Below are positions 8,767 to 17,455 of a DNA stretch of 59,794 nucleotides, piece after piece. Each line of letters opens with the position of its first letter. Positions within the stretch are counted from its first letter, which is position 1. The notes beneath the pieces are model-generated. The model saw only the letters and a program-made list of their open reading frames with translations, had not been told where the DNA came from and did not search any database. The position numbers and the translations under genes are program-made. The DNA lies in contig JADLHJ010000014.1 of assembly GCA_020848835.1 (NCBI GenBank), positions 1-59,794 of the forward strand, given 5' to 3'. The DNA is from Candidatus Hydrogenedentota bacterium. Lineage in GTDB: Bacteria > Hydrogenedentota > Hydrogenedentia > Hydrogenedentales > SLHB01.

Positions 8767-9990
8767 TCAGACAGGATAGCCTGCTGTAGGACAACTCTTA
8801 TTGGTGTCCCTGTGTGAATTTATCGTGTTCTGATAGCCGCTCGCCCTGAATGCAGCGATAGGATCCGGGTCGATCCCCATTTCACTACGTAACTGTGCAA
8901 GCAGCGGCCGCACGTCGGTCTGGTACGCCGACTGCAGGATCTCCTCGGCGGCGACGATATCACCATTTTTCTGTGCTTCGCGCAACGCGCCGCGGTTCAC
9001 GAGCAGCGCGCGGGCGTAGGCGGCCTGGCAGTTCACGACGGACTGAATCATCTCTTCGATCTTCGGCTTCAGGTTGTGGCTCTGATCGATCATGTAGGCC
9101 ACATTCATGTGAACTGCCGGATCGTCCTCGGCGGCGGCCAGTTCGTTGTAGATCAGGAAGAGTTCGTAGGGGTTGATGCTGCCGACGCTGACGTCGTCGT
9201 CTGCGTACTTCTTATTATTGAAATGGAAGCCGCCCATCTTCCCTTCGTCGATCAGGAAGGCGACGATGTGCTCGATGTTCGTGCCGAGGGCGTGGTGCCC
9301 GAGATCGATTAAGACTTGCGCGCGATCGCCGAGGTGTTTGCAGAATGCGTAGGACATGCCCCAGTCCGCGATGTCGGTATGATAAAAACCGGGTTCGAAG
9401 AACTTATATTCAACGAGCATGCGCATGGTAGCGGGCATCGCGTCGTAGCAGGCTTGGAGACCTTCCTGCATCCAACGTTTGCGGCGGCGGAAATCGCCCT
9501 GGCCGGGATAGTTGGTGCCGTCCGCGAACCACAGGCTGATGATATCCGACTTCACCGTGTTCGCAATGTCGATGCATTCGCGCAGGTGATCGATCGCCTT
9601 GGCGCGGATGCGCGCATTCTCGTGGGTTAGACTGCCAAGTTTATAGTCTTCCTCCTGAAACAGATTCGGATTGATCGCGCCGATGCGAATGCCGAGTTCC
9701 TTCGCGTGGGCGTCAAGCTTTGAGAAGTCATCAACTTTGTCCCAGGGAATGTGCAGCGCGACGGATGAGGCCACCCCCGTGAATCTGTGTACGCAGGCGG
9801 CGTCTTCGAGTTTTTCGAACGCATTGCGCGGCACGCCGGGTTGCGGAAAGACTTTGAAGCGCGTGCCGGAGTTGCCGTATGCCCAGGACGGCGTTTCGAT
9901 GTGGTGTTGTTTAATGCGCGCTTTGATCGGAGCGAGATCGCCGAATTGATCTTCGAGCGCGGCGATTGCATTGGTGTGTGACGTGTTCAC
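8767..9990 (-). CDS. rhaI: L-rhamnose isomerase / sugar isomerase (RhaI type)
   Basis: Aldose-ketose isomerase of the xylose-isomerase-like TIM-barrel superfamily, most similar in layout to the Pseudomonas stutzeri/Rhizobium-type L-rhamnose isomerase and not to E. coli RhaA. In the 407 residues, [30 protein letters not shown] and [19 protein letters not shown] give the Glu, Asp, His and DxD metal ligands. The N-terminus [19 protein letters not shown] is diagnostic of the family. Start is GTG with AAGGA about 10 bases upstream. No rhamnulose kinase or aldolase is adjacent, so the substrate in vivo is uncertain. Confidence 0.85.
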   Translation of the reverse strand: MNTSHTNAIAALEDQFGDLAPIKARIKQHHIETPSWAYGNSGTRFKVFPQPGVPRNAFEKLEDAACVHRFTGVASSVALHIPWDKVDDFSKLDAHAKELGIRIGAINPNLFQEEDYKLGSLTHENARIRAKAIDHLRECIDIANTVKSDIISLWFADGTNYPGQGDFRRRKRWMQEGLQACYDAMPATMRMLVEYKFFEPGFYHTDIADWGMSYAFCKHLGDRAQVLIDLGHHALGTNIEHIVAFLIDEGKMGGFHFNNKKYADDDVSVGSINPYELFLIYNELAAAEDDPAVHMNVAYMIDQSHNLKPKIEEMIQSVVNCQAAYARALLVNRGALREAQKNGDIVAAEEILQSAYQTDVRPLLAQLRSEMGIDPDPIAAFRASGYQNTINSHRDTNKSCPTAGYPV

Positions 9991-10031
9991 GACCTGCTCG
10001 TCCTTATCGTTTCAACATGCAAGTACAGCGT

Positions 10032-10135
10032 GACATCCCCCTAAATCCCCCTTCAAAGGGGGACTTAATGCATCGCAAATGACGCCATTGAGCAATTCTT
10101 AAGTCCCCCTTTGAAGGGGGATTTAGGGGGATGTC
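10032..10135. repeat. Nested palindromic repeat
   Basis: Arms 10032-10068 and 10099-10135 are 37-bp inverted copies, apparently perfect. Each arm contains its own internal palindrome (CCCCCTTCAAAGGGGG), so the element can fold as one long stem or two cruciform hairpins. It lies between the LptF/G permease 3' end and the rhaI start. Probably a dispersed REP-like element; terminator activity is possible. Confidence 0.85.
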
Positions 10136-10149
10136 CAATCCAAAATCAA

Positions 10150-11220
10150 TTACGTCGGCGTGCGCCAGAACATGAACATACCGATCGTGAGAAAAATCGC
10201 GTTCGCAGCCCATGCGGCGACGGGTGGCGAAATGCGTTCCGCGTCACCGAGGCTGGTGGCGATGGCGTACACGATCAGATAGGTAATACCGATAATCACG
10301 CTGGATGCGAACCCGATCGCAAGTCCGCCGCGGCGCAGGCGCATGGCGAACGGTATCGCGAGCCAGATCATGACGAAGCTCAAGACCGGCTGCGCATATT
10401 TCGCGTGGTAGTCCACTTCGAGTTCGGCGGCAGGGACGTTGCGCGCCTGTGCATTTTTAATGTCTTCCCTCAGTTCTTTGGCGGTCTTTGTCTCCGCGGG
10501 GATTTCATCGGCCAGTAGCATCTCCGGCGTTTCGGTGATTGGCGCAGCGGCAACGCGTATCGGTGTCGCGGTGATCGTCTCGTCAATAACGCAGGAGCTG
10601 CCGTCTTCCAACATCCAATTGCCCAACGCGGCGTCCCAATAGATGCGTCGCGCGTCGATCCAGAAGAATTTGTTGTCTTCATTCTTGATCATGGTCACGC
10701 CTTCGCCGGTGAGCGCGACCGCGTTGAACTTTTGAAAGTCGCAGGTCCATCCGCCGGAAAGGTTTGACCAACTCTTGCCGCCGCGTGCTTTGATATCGAC
10801 ATCGGAAAAGTAGCCGCGCACGATGCGATCCGCCTCGACGGCGGACTTGGTGCCGATGCGGTCGTCCAATAGGTAGAGCCCGCCTGCGAAGACCAGCGCC
10901 AGCAAAATCGGCGCGCGAACGAATCGGCGCAGGCTGACGCCGCTGGCGGTGAGTGCCGTGACTTCGTTGTTCTGCGCGGCGTCACCCAGGACCAATAGCG
11001 CGGCTATCAAGAGTGAAAATGGCGCGATGCGCTGGATAACGGAGGGGAGCAGGTTCAGGTAGTACTGGACGACAACGTCGTTGGGGACGTGGAACTTGCG
11101 AATGTCGATCATGCGGTGAGTGAAGAGATCGATGAAAACGTAGACAAGGGTCAGGGCGACCAGCGCCTGGAGCAGAATGCTGCCCATGCGAAAGAGGAGA
11201 TATCGGTCAATCGTTTTCAC
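10150..11220 (-). CDS. LptF/LptG family permease
   Basis: Inner-membrane component of the Lpt machine that extracts lipopolysaccharide for transport to the outer membrane. The 356 residues show the YjgP/YjgQ layout: three N-terminal membrane helices (about 12-32, 58-78, 98-116), a large periplasmic domain (about 120-270) and three C-terminal helices ending near the C-terminus. LLPSVIQRIAPFSLLIAALL and NNEVTALTASGVSLRRF are family hallmarks. Start is GTG. Only one of the two paralogues is in the window, and which one it is cannot be decided from sequence alone. Upstream, minus-strand TGTTAGAAT (11245-11253) is a candidate extended -10. Confidence 0.88.
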   Translation of the reverse strand: MKTIDRYLLFRMGSILLQALVALTLVYVFIDLFTHRMIDIRKFHVPNDVVVQYYLNLLPSVIQRIAPFSLLIAALLVLGDAAQNNEVTALTASGVSLRRFVRAPILLALVFAGGLYLLDDRIGTKSAVEADRIVRGYFSDVDIKARGGKSWSNLSGGWTCDFQKFNAVALTGEGVTMIKNEDNKFFWIDARRIYWDAALGNWMLEDGSSCVIDETITATPIRVAAAPITETPEMLLADEIPAETKTAKELREDIKNAQARNVPAAELEVDYHAKYAQPVLSFVMIWLAIPFAMRLRRGGLAIGFASSVIIGITYLIVYAIATSLGDAERISPPVAAWAANAIFLTIGMFMFWRTPT

Positions 11221-11396
11221 TGGTCCGCCACCCTAAACGGGACATTCTAACAGAAAGTGTGGCAATGGCTCGCGAATCAAACCCGAGGCCGCATAGACAC
11301 GGAACTGCAAAGCGGCAGGCTCGTGGGCTGTCATAAATTGTGAAAAGAATGGTAGATTGAGCGGGAAGGCGGTCCTGACGGTGCGGAGATCTTGAC

Positions 11397-12596
11397 GTGC
11401 GTCAGCAGCAGTTTGTCTTAGCAAGTCTATTCCTATGCAGTCTGTTTTCCGTGTGTGCCTGGGCAACGGACGGCAACGAACTCATCGGCATTGGCGCGGT
11501 GCAGAAGGGTACCGCGGGGGCGGGCGTTGCCGCGCCGCAGGATGCGATGTGGATCCTGCTGAACCCCGCGTCGATCATCGCGCTGGAACGGCGGGTCGAT
11601 GTATCTGCCGAGTTCCTCGACCTCTACCGTGGCGCGGAACCGAAGGGTTTTCCGCTAATTGTGAATCCCACGGCATTCGAACTCGCCGACCATGGCACCA
11701 TTTTTGTCCCGTCCGTGGCGCTGGTATGGCCTTTGAAGGTTGGAACAATCGGGTTCGGCATGCTGGGCACCCAAGGGAACAACGCGGACTTTGATCGGTC
11801 GCGCACGACCTGGCCCTTCTCGCGCGGAAACGATCGGCGCTCGGACTTGCAGGTCGCCCGCTTGCCGATTTCCTACGCGTACCAATTCGACAATGGATGG
11901 ACCATTGGCGGATCGATCATGCCGTTGATCACGGCGTTTCGCACGGATTCCTTGACCTTGCAGTTGCGTCCGACGGATGGCAATTACAAACGTGAGGTAG
12001 GGTTCGGTATCGGCGTGCAGTTGGCGGTATATAAGGAATGGGAGCGGCTGAGCTTCGGCGCGACGTGGCGGTCGCGGCAGTTTGTCGAGCAATACAAGTT
12101 ATATGAAGAACCGATCCGTTGGAACCTGGACTTGCCGGAAGTGATTCAGGCGGGGTTCGCGTGGAAAGTCACGGACAAGTTGCAGTTGTTGGCGGATTAC
12201 AAGTTCCAACATTGGTCGAAGCTGAAGCAGTTTCACAATCCAACGATCGAAGGCGGATTGGGTTGGAACGATCAGAACATATATAAGGTGGGCGCGATCT
12301 ATACCGCGAATGACAATTGGATATTTCGCGCAGGGTATTCGCGCGGAAATCCCGCGGTCGACGAACAGCACATCTTCGCGAACATCATCACGCCCGCGAT
12401 CGCGGAGGATCATTTCACCTTCGGGTTCACGCGCAAGCTGACAAAAAATTCTGATTTTCATTTCGCGTGGACGCATACCTTTCCCGAAGACCGCGTGGAT
12501 GATGGTACCGGCGATATCTTTTCAAAGCTGGGCAAGGGCTCGCGTGTGCAGTACGAAGAAGATGCGTACACGTTTCAGTACACGTATAAATTCTAA
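11397..12596 (+). CDS. FadL/TodX/OmpP1-family outer-membrane transport protein
   Basis: Predicted outer-membrane beta-barrel for uptake of hydrophobic compounds such as long-chain fatty acids. The 399-residue protein starts with a signal peptide (cleavage near CAWA-TDG, about residue 24). The mature part opens with ELIGIGAVQKGTAGAGVAAPQDAMWILLNPAS, corresponding to the NPA-containing hatch region of FadL. It continues as alternating beta strands and ends in aromatic TYKF, as expected for BAM substrates. Start is GTG with GGAG at a suitable distance. It is divergent from the LptF/G gene. Confidence 0.82.
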   Translation: MRQQQFVLASLFLCSLFSVCAWATDGNELIGIGAVQKGTAGAGVAAPQDAMWILLNPASIIALERRVDVSAEFLDLYRGAEPKGFPLIVNPTAFELADHGTIFVPSVALVWPLKVGTIGFGMLGTQGNNADFDRSRTTWPFSRGNDRRSDLQVARLPISYAYQFDNGWTIGGSIMPLITAFRTDSLTLQLRPTDGNYKREVGFGIGVQLAVYKEWERLSFGATWRSRQFVEQYKLYEEPIRWNLDLPEVIQAGFAWKVTDKLQLLADYKFQHWSKLKQFHNPTIEGGLGWNDQNIYKVGAIYTANDNWIFRAGYSRGNPAVDEQHIFANIITPAIAEDHFTFGFTRKLTKNSDFHFAWTHTFPEDRVDDGTGDIFSKLGKGSRVQYEEDAYTFQYTYKF

Positions 12597-12645
12597 GACC
12601 TCGTAAACGCGGAACCTAACTCCAGCTTTGCCAATACAAACTTGA

Positions 12646-13791
12646 TCAGGCTAGATAGGTCTGCAGCCATTCGGACATGCGGGTGAAGGCTTCGGGCGGA
12701 ATGCTGTGGCCTTTGCCGTGATTGTATAGGCCGATGCGCGCGGGTTCGCCGTAGAGTTTATAAACAGGAAGTGCGGCTTCGACAAAAGGCCAGGTGCGGG
12801 CGCCGTCGGCTACGGATTGGTTGGGCGGGCCGGATTCTCCCGCAAGAATTAAGAATGCGCGCGGTGCAATCAGTGCGAGCAGTTGGTGATGATTGAGTTT
12901 GAATGCGGAATCGTGGATGCCGCGTCCCAGGTACCAGGGATCGTGCCAGTTGGTGAAGCCGAGTCCGATGCCCCCTTCGCTGAATACCGCCGCTTTGATC
13001 CGTTCGTCGAAGGCCGCTAGATACAGCGTTTCCTTCGCGCCCAGTGAATGGCCCACCGCACCGATGCGCTTCGGATCGACTTCGGGAAGCCCCGCGAGAA
13101 TATCCACGGCGCATTGCGCGTCGTTCAACATCTTGCGCATGCCCAACGTTTTTGGATGGCGCTGTTGAAATTTTGCGACGGCATCGGTGTATTCGAGCGA
13201 CGGCTCGTTCCAGAGAAAACACTGCGGACAAAACACGATGAAACCCTGCTGCGCGAATTTCAATCCAAGCGCCTGATCGTCGCGGCCTTTTACGCCCGCG
13301 ACCTCTTCGATGGTGTCCTCCGTAGTCGAATGCAGCACAACCAGCGCAGGGCGCGGCGCGCTTTCGAGTGGATCGGGATACAGCAAAAATCCTTCCACTT
13401 CGACCCCGGTTTCGCATTCGTAACGCACGCGAATCCGCCGGCAACCGGCGGGATGATCTTCGGTAACCGTAGTCAGTTTAATTGCAGGGCGATAGGGCAT
13501 CGGCCCGAGAATGTCCTGCCAGCGTTTGCGAATTTGATCGCGGCGCGCCTGCCATTGTTCGAGCGACGTAATCGGCGATCCATCATCGCTCGCCAGCAAC
13601 GGCTCAAGGTACCCGGTATCAGTGAGTTTAGGGTTTGCGGGCGGGCGCTGCACTTCCGCAAGCCAGGGGACTTCGCGGCAAACGGCATTGTCAGCGCGCG
13701 CAGAGAATGGAGCAAGTGAAAGCAGCGATGCCGTGGCCGCAATGAATTCGCGGCGGTTCAACACTATGCGATTAGTTGTTATTGCGGACAC
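12646..13791 (-). CDS. Secreted alpha/beta-hydrolase (acetyl-xylan-esterase/dienelactone-hydrolase-like)
   Basis: The 381-residue protein has a Tat-like signal (NRREFIAATASLLSLAPFSARA, residues about 12-33) and an alpha/beta-hydrolase fold. The nucleophile elbow is GHSLGAKE near residue 247, and GKGHSIP near 363 likely holds the catalytic His. PALVVLHSTTEDT marks the oxyanion strand. Related planctomycete proteins are annotated as acetyl xylan esterases or dienelactone hydrolases; the substrate here is unknown. Start is GTG without a clear Shine-Dalgarno, and an internal GTG at 13764 just before LNRREF is possible. Confidence 0.7.
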   Translation of the reverse strand: MSAITTNRIVLNRREFIAATASLLSLAPFSARADNAVCREVPWLAEVQRPPANPKLTDTGYLEPLLASDDGSPITSLEQWQARRDQIRKRWQDILGPMPYRPAIKLTTVTEDHPAGCRRIRVRYECETGVEVEGFLLYPDPLESAPRPALVVLHSTTEDTIEEVAGVKGRDDQALGLKFAQQGFIVFCPQCFLWNEPSLEYTDAVAKFQQRHPKTLGMRKMLNDAQCAVDILAGLPEVDPKRIGAVGHSLGAKETLYLAAFDERIKAAVFSEGGIGLGFTNWHDPWYLGRGIHDSAFKLNHHQLLALIAPRAFLILAGESGPPNQSVADGARTWPFVEAALPVYKLYGEPARIGLYNHGKGHSIPPEAFTRMSEWLQTYLA

Positions 13792-13800
13792 CGCAACAAT

Positions 13801-14340
13801 CTAATGATGGGCATGCTCGCCGCGGTGTTGCTGGTGCCGGTGTTTATGACGTTGTTTTTTGCGCTGACGTTCGAGCTCGGCGCGTTGTCTGGACATTTCC
13901 TGGTAACGGTTCGCGGCAAATGCTGCGCGGCGCGCGAGCAGGGCGCAGGTCATGCCCGCGAGGAACAGCAGGCCCGATACGATCGCGGGAACATAGGACT
14001 GACCCGCGGGCAAAAATCCCTTCGGGTCCATCGGATCGTACGACACGGGGACCGAAAATGGTTCGTTGCTGTTGGGCTTCTCGGTGGTGAGTTTGCCGTT
14101 GTACATGCGCGAGTAGATTGCATTATCCAACGCAAGGCGCAGCCAGTAGGAGTCCGCGCCACGCGGTTCCGCAGTAGCCATGCCGCGCACGCCATTCACG
14201 TCGAGCGTGAGCCGGCGCATTAGATCGTTTTTCTGTGCGACCCAGGCAGCGACGCCGACCAGGGCGATGCCGGATACCAGCATGAGGAACATGGGCCAGT
14301 TCTTGCCGAAATAGCTTGGCGTTTCTGTTTCGTTGCTCAT
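13801..14340 (-). CDS. DUF3592-like two-helix membrane protein with His-rich tail
   Basis: The 179-residue protein has one N-terminal helix (about 14-33), an extracytoplasmic domain, a second helix (about 120-142) and a strongly basic, His-rich cytoplasmic tail ending HKHRHQQHRGEHAHH. The VPVSYDPMDPKGFLPAG stretch just before the second helix resembles DUF3592 proteins, whose role is unknown. The tail could bind metal or nucleic acid; that is speculation. The conserved start is the ATG at 14340. It is divergent from the DnaA-like gene. Confidence 0.6.
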   Translation of the reverse strand: MSNETETPSYFGKNWPMFLMLVSGIALVGVAAWVAQKNDLMRRLTLDVNGVRGMATAEPRGADSYWLRLALDNAIYSRMYNGKLTTEKPNSNEPFSVPVSYDPMDPKGFLPAGQSYVPAIVSGLLFLAGMTCALLARRAAFAANRYQEMSRQRAELERQRKKQRHKHRHQQHRGEHAHH

Positions 14341-14767
14341 CGCTCGCGATCGACTCCCGAGCACGCCACTTCATACCCCGCGCAGGGGGTTGACATAGCG
14401 CGCATTCGCCGCGATAGCCCGCTCCCGCGAGCAACTCCGCGACAGTAACCGCGCGGTCGCAATTTACGCCCGCCTTGCATGGGTGCGCAGATTTCGAAAA
14501 TTACGCACGACTGGCGCATATCGCCAACAATTAGGATAGCATAGGGAAGGGAAAAACGATAGTATTTCGTTGTCTGCGCAGTAAGTTGGGTGTAATCGGT
14601 GCATAAAGGTTGTGCACAAATGGAAAACAAAAGCATCACAACTCGGGATCTGCACAGCTTTTACCGCTTGGAGGGGGCGTTGCGGCGTGATTTTAAGTTG
14701 AATGTTTTTGCACGCACGGATAGAATCGCGGTACCCTTATTGGCGCACTGCGGGGAATGTTAAGGGC
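14341..14767. other. 427-bp divergent intergenic region
   Basis: No convincing gene. The left part is GC-rich and the part from about 14520 is AT-rich. It holds a minus-strand TGCTATCCT (14530-14538, possible extended -10 for the DUF3592-like gene), a 10-bp palindrome TTGTGCACAA (14610-14619) and the plus-strand promoter at 14698-14726. Confidence 0.6.
14698..14726 (+). promoter_or_regulatory. Sigma-70-type promoter for the DnaA-like coiled-coil gene
   Basis: TTGAAT (14698-14703), a 17-bp spacer and TAGAAT (14721-14726) put transcription start near 14733, 35 bases before the ATG at 14768. The upstream in-frame ATG at 14702 lies inside the -35 box, which argues against its use. Confidence 0.6.
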
Positions 14768-17455
14768 ATGAAACGCTTCAACTTCGGTACCTTTCTGGTC
14801 GATGACTCCAATCGGCGTGCGTTTCAAATTTGTCAAGACATTGCTGAGCTGAAACCCGTATCGCCCTGCCCGGTCGTATTGCTGGGCGACGAAGGCTGTG
14901 GAAAGACCCATCTTCTTTACTCGATTGTTAATCGCATCCGCGCGGGCACCACGAAGACTGGCCTTGCGTATGTTACCGCGATCGATTTCCCGGATCAGGT
15001 TCGCCACCTCATCGACGATCCATCACCGGTGCAACGCGCGCAGAGCGCCGTGTTGCTCGTGGATCAACTCGATCGCTTCAAGGATCTAATCGACGAACTC
15101 GAAGCGGTTGTCCGCATCTTCCTCGATCACAAACATTACGTGGTGCTCGCCAGCAAGGTGCATCCGGGGCGTTTGCCACATTTGTCGCAAGGGTTTCGTG
15201 ATCTGATCGACGCAGGACAAGTCGTGCAGATCGTACCGCGCGGCGCGGAATCACAGATCGAAACGATACGCCGGCAAGTGCGCGACGAAGCGGACGCACA
15301 ACTCGCGAAGAAGCAACAGGAAGTGGAAGAACTCCGCACGCTGTTGAACCGCGTGGGCAAAGAGACCTCGCCGGACGCGCCCGCAAACGTCGCGGCGCTG
15401 CGCGCGGAACTCGAAGCGGAGCGTATTGCGAAGGCGGACATCGGCCGCAAACTCGCCGAAGCGCGTGAAGCCGCGCAATCCGCGCAGGAAGAACTCGAGC
15501 AATATCGAAGCGCGGAACACAGCGCATCCGAAAGAGGCAACGCGTTGCGCGCGGAAGTGGACCGCTTACGGTCCGACGCCGCGCGCGTGCAAGAATTGGA
15601 ACGGCTTGCCGACGCGTTGCGCGACGAGGCCGATCAGGCGCGCATCGAAGCGGCGGAAAACCTCGACACTGCCCGTGACTTGCACGAGCAACTCGAGATT
15701 ACGCGCGCGGAAGCCGCGCGCCACGTCATCGCCACGGGAGAAGCCCAGGAACTCATCGATAAAGCAAACTCGGATGCGGCCTCCGCGCGCGAACGCGTGG
15801 ACGCGTTGGTCTCCGAGTTGGGACTCATCCGCGCCACCTTGCTGGCCGAGCGCGAATCCGCGCATCTTTTAAAGGCGCAGCTCGAACAGGCGCAGGCAGA
15901 ATCGGCCGATGTGAGAAGCCGATTCGATTTATTGCGCGGCGAGCTCGAACAAAACAGCGCGCTGACCGATGCCCGGGGTTCCGAGTTTGAATCAATACGC
16001 GCAGAACTCGAGACGTCCCGCGAACAGGCAAACGCCGCGCAGCAGGAAGTGCGCACGCTTTCAGGCAAACTTGCGCAGGAAGAAGACACGACGCAACAGT
16101 TGCGCGATCAGATACGTCAGCTTCAGGCGGAGATGGAGTCGACCCGTACACACGCAAGCGCAACCCGCGAAGAGACCGATTTACTGCGTTCGCAGTTGTC
16201 GAACGCAACTGAAGAATCCGATCGTCTGCGCGCGGAACTCGAAGCGGTGCAGTCGCAGTTTGCCGCGGCGAGCAACGAGACGGGGCGCTTGCGGTTCGAG
16301 ATCGAAAGTTTGCAGGCGGTGATGAAGAATTCGGACCGCCTGCAGAGCGAATTGCTCGACGTGCAGAATGCGCTCGACGATGCGCGCAACGACGCGCAGA
16401 CGCACCAGCGCGAACGCGACGAACTCGAAGCGCAAGTCGTATCGCTTAACGCGCAGCTCGCGGAGTCGCGCGGCAACACGGAAGCGCTCGTCGCGCGCCT
16501 CGAAACAGTGCTACAACAAGTCGAAACGCACCGCGCACGTTCCATTGAGCAAAGCGCAGCGTATCGCAAACAAATTGAAGAACTCGAAGCGTTGCTGCAG
16601 GAACACACGCGCAATGCCGTCGATCCCAATTTGATCGCGACGGTAAAGGCGCAGGCCGATGAAGCGGTATCGCAGATCGAAACGTTGCGCGGGGAGTTCG
16701 AACGCGAACGCGAAACGCTGGCCGCCGCAAGCGAACGCATGCGCGCCGATTACGAAGCACAACTTGCCGGGTTACAACAGGAACTCGAATCCACGCGGCG
16801 TGAAGCAGAACAAGTGGATGCGGAACGCGAAACGTATCGCGTCGAACTTGAAAAGCTGAAGCGCGAACACGATTCGACCCGAGGGCAGATTGACGAATTG
16901 GTCGGCGCGCGGGAATCGGCCGCAGCGTCGTTCCTCGATGCGGAGCGCGATCGTGAACAGCTACGCACGACACTCGCGCAGGCGCAGGAACAGCGGCACA
17001 AGTTTCAAACCGAGGCCGCAAAACTCCGCGCGGAACGCGACGCCGCAAAAGGAAAGTATGAGCAAGCCGAGCGCGCGCTCGAAGAACGCGCTCGCGAGAT
17101 CGATGCGCTGAAACGGAGCGCCGCGACCGCGCAGTCGCAAGTGGGCGAAATGGAAGGACGCATCGCGCGGCTCGAAACCGAGCGCGAACAGTTGAAGCAA
17201 ACCGCGCGCAATCTCCAGCAGCAGATGGAATCGGTCGCGAGCAATTTGATGCAGAACAGCCAGGCGTTTTTTGCGGCGCTGGGCAATCCGAATGCCGCAC
17301 AGGCGGATAACGATGCCAATAAGAACGCGCGGCCTGCGCAACCCCCGCGGCACGCGGACACCAGTGCCGAAACCTGGGGGCCGGGCGGAGTAGCGATTCG
17401 GCCTTTGGATGATCTCGCACCCCTCGAAGACGATAGCGGCAACCGCGGGATATAG
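14768..17455 (+). CDS. DnaA-like AAA+ domain fused to a long coiled coil
   Basis: The 895-residue protein begins with about 165 residues that align with the DnaA/Hda AAA+ core. FNFGTFLVDDSNRRAF matches the DnaA entry motif. Walker A is GDEGCGKT (40-47, followed by HLLYSI), and Walker B is AVLLVDQ (94-100, with DQ in place of DD). VVLASKVHPGRL (125-136) matches sensor 1, and LSQGFRDLIDAGQVVQIVP follows the DnaA order. There is no domain IV DNA-binding helix-turn-helix. Residues about 165-822 are an almost unbroken Glu/Arg/Ala/Gln-rich heptad coiled coil, followed by a Pro/Asn-rich tail. The ATG is chosen from DnaA homology and the promoter. Function is unknown; a replication- or cell-organisation scaffold is an inference. 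The stop codon lies in an inverted repeat shared with the far side of the next gene. Confidence 0.8.
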   Translation: MKRFNFGTFLVDDSNRRAFQICQDIAELKPVSPCPVVLLGDEGCGKTHLLYSIVNRIRAGTTKTGLAYVTAIDFPDQVRHLIDDPSPVQRAQSAVLLVDQLDRFKDLIDELEAVVRIFLDHKHYVVLASKVHPGRLPHLSQGFRDLIDAGQVVQIVPRGAESQIETIRRQVRDEADAQLAKKQQEVEELRTLLNRVGKETSPDAPANVAALRAELEAERIAKADIGRKLAEAREAAQSAQEELEQYRSAEHSASERGNALRAEVDRLRSDAARVQELERLADALRDEADQARIEAAENLDTARDLHEQLEITRAEAARHVIATGEAQELIDKANSDAASARERVDALVSELGLIRATLLAERESAHLLKAQLEQAQAESADVRSRFDLLRGELEQNSALTDARGSEFESIRAELETSREQANAAQQEVRTLSGKLAQEEDTTQQLRDQIRQLQAEMESTRTHASATREETDLLRSQLSNATEESDRLRAELEAVQSQFAAASNETGRLRFEIESLQAVMKNSDRLQSELLDVQNALDDARNDAQTHQRERDELEAQVVSLNAQLAESRGNTEALVARLETVLQQVETHRARSIEQSAAYRKQIEELEALLQEHTRNAVDPNLIATVKAQADEAVSQIETLRGEFERERETLAAASERMRADYEAQLAGLQQELESTRREAEQVDAERETYRVELEKLKREHDSTRGQIDELVGARESAAASFLDAERDREQLRTTLAQAQEQRHKFQTEAAKLRAERDAAKGKYEQAERALEERAREIDALKRSAATAQSQVGEMEGRIARLETEREQLKQTARNLQQQMESVASNLMQNSQAFFAALGNPNAAQADNDANKNARPAQPPRHADTSAETWGPGGVAIRPLDDLAPLEDDSGNRGI

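Noticed and set aside
14610..14619. Palindrome TTGTGCACAA as a DnaA box in both orientations
   Set aside because: One mismatch on each strand and isolated; too weak to claim binding, although it is upstream of the DnaA-like gene.
14337..14639. 100-codon minus-strand ORF upstream of the DUF3592-like gene
   Set aside because: Composition unlike protein and it overlaps the promoter region; the DUF3592-like gene has its own start.
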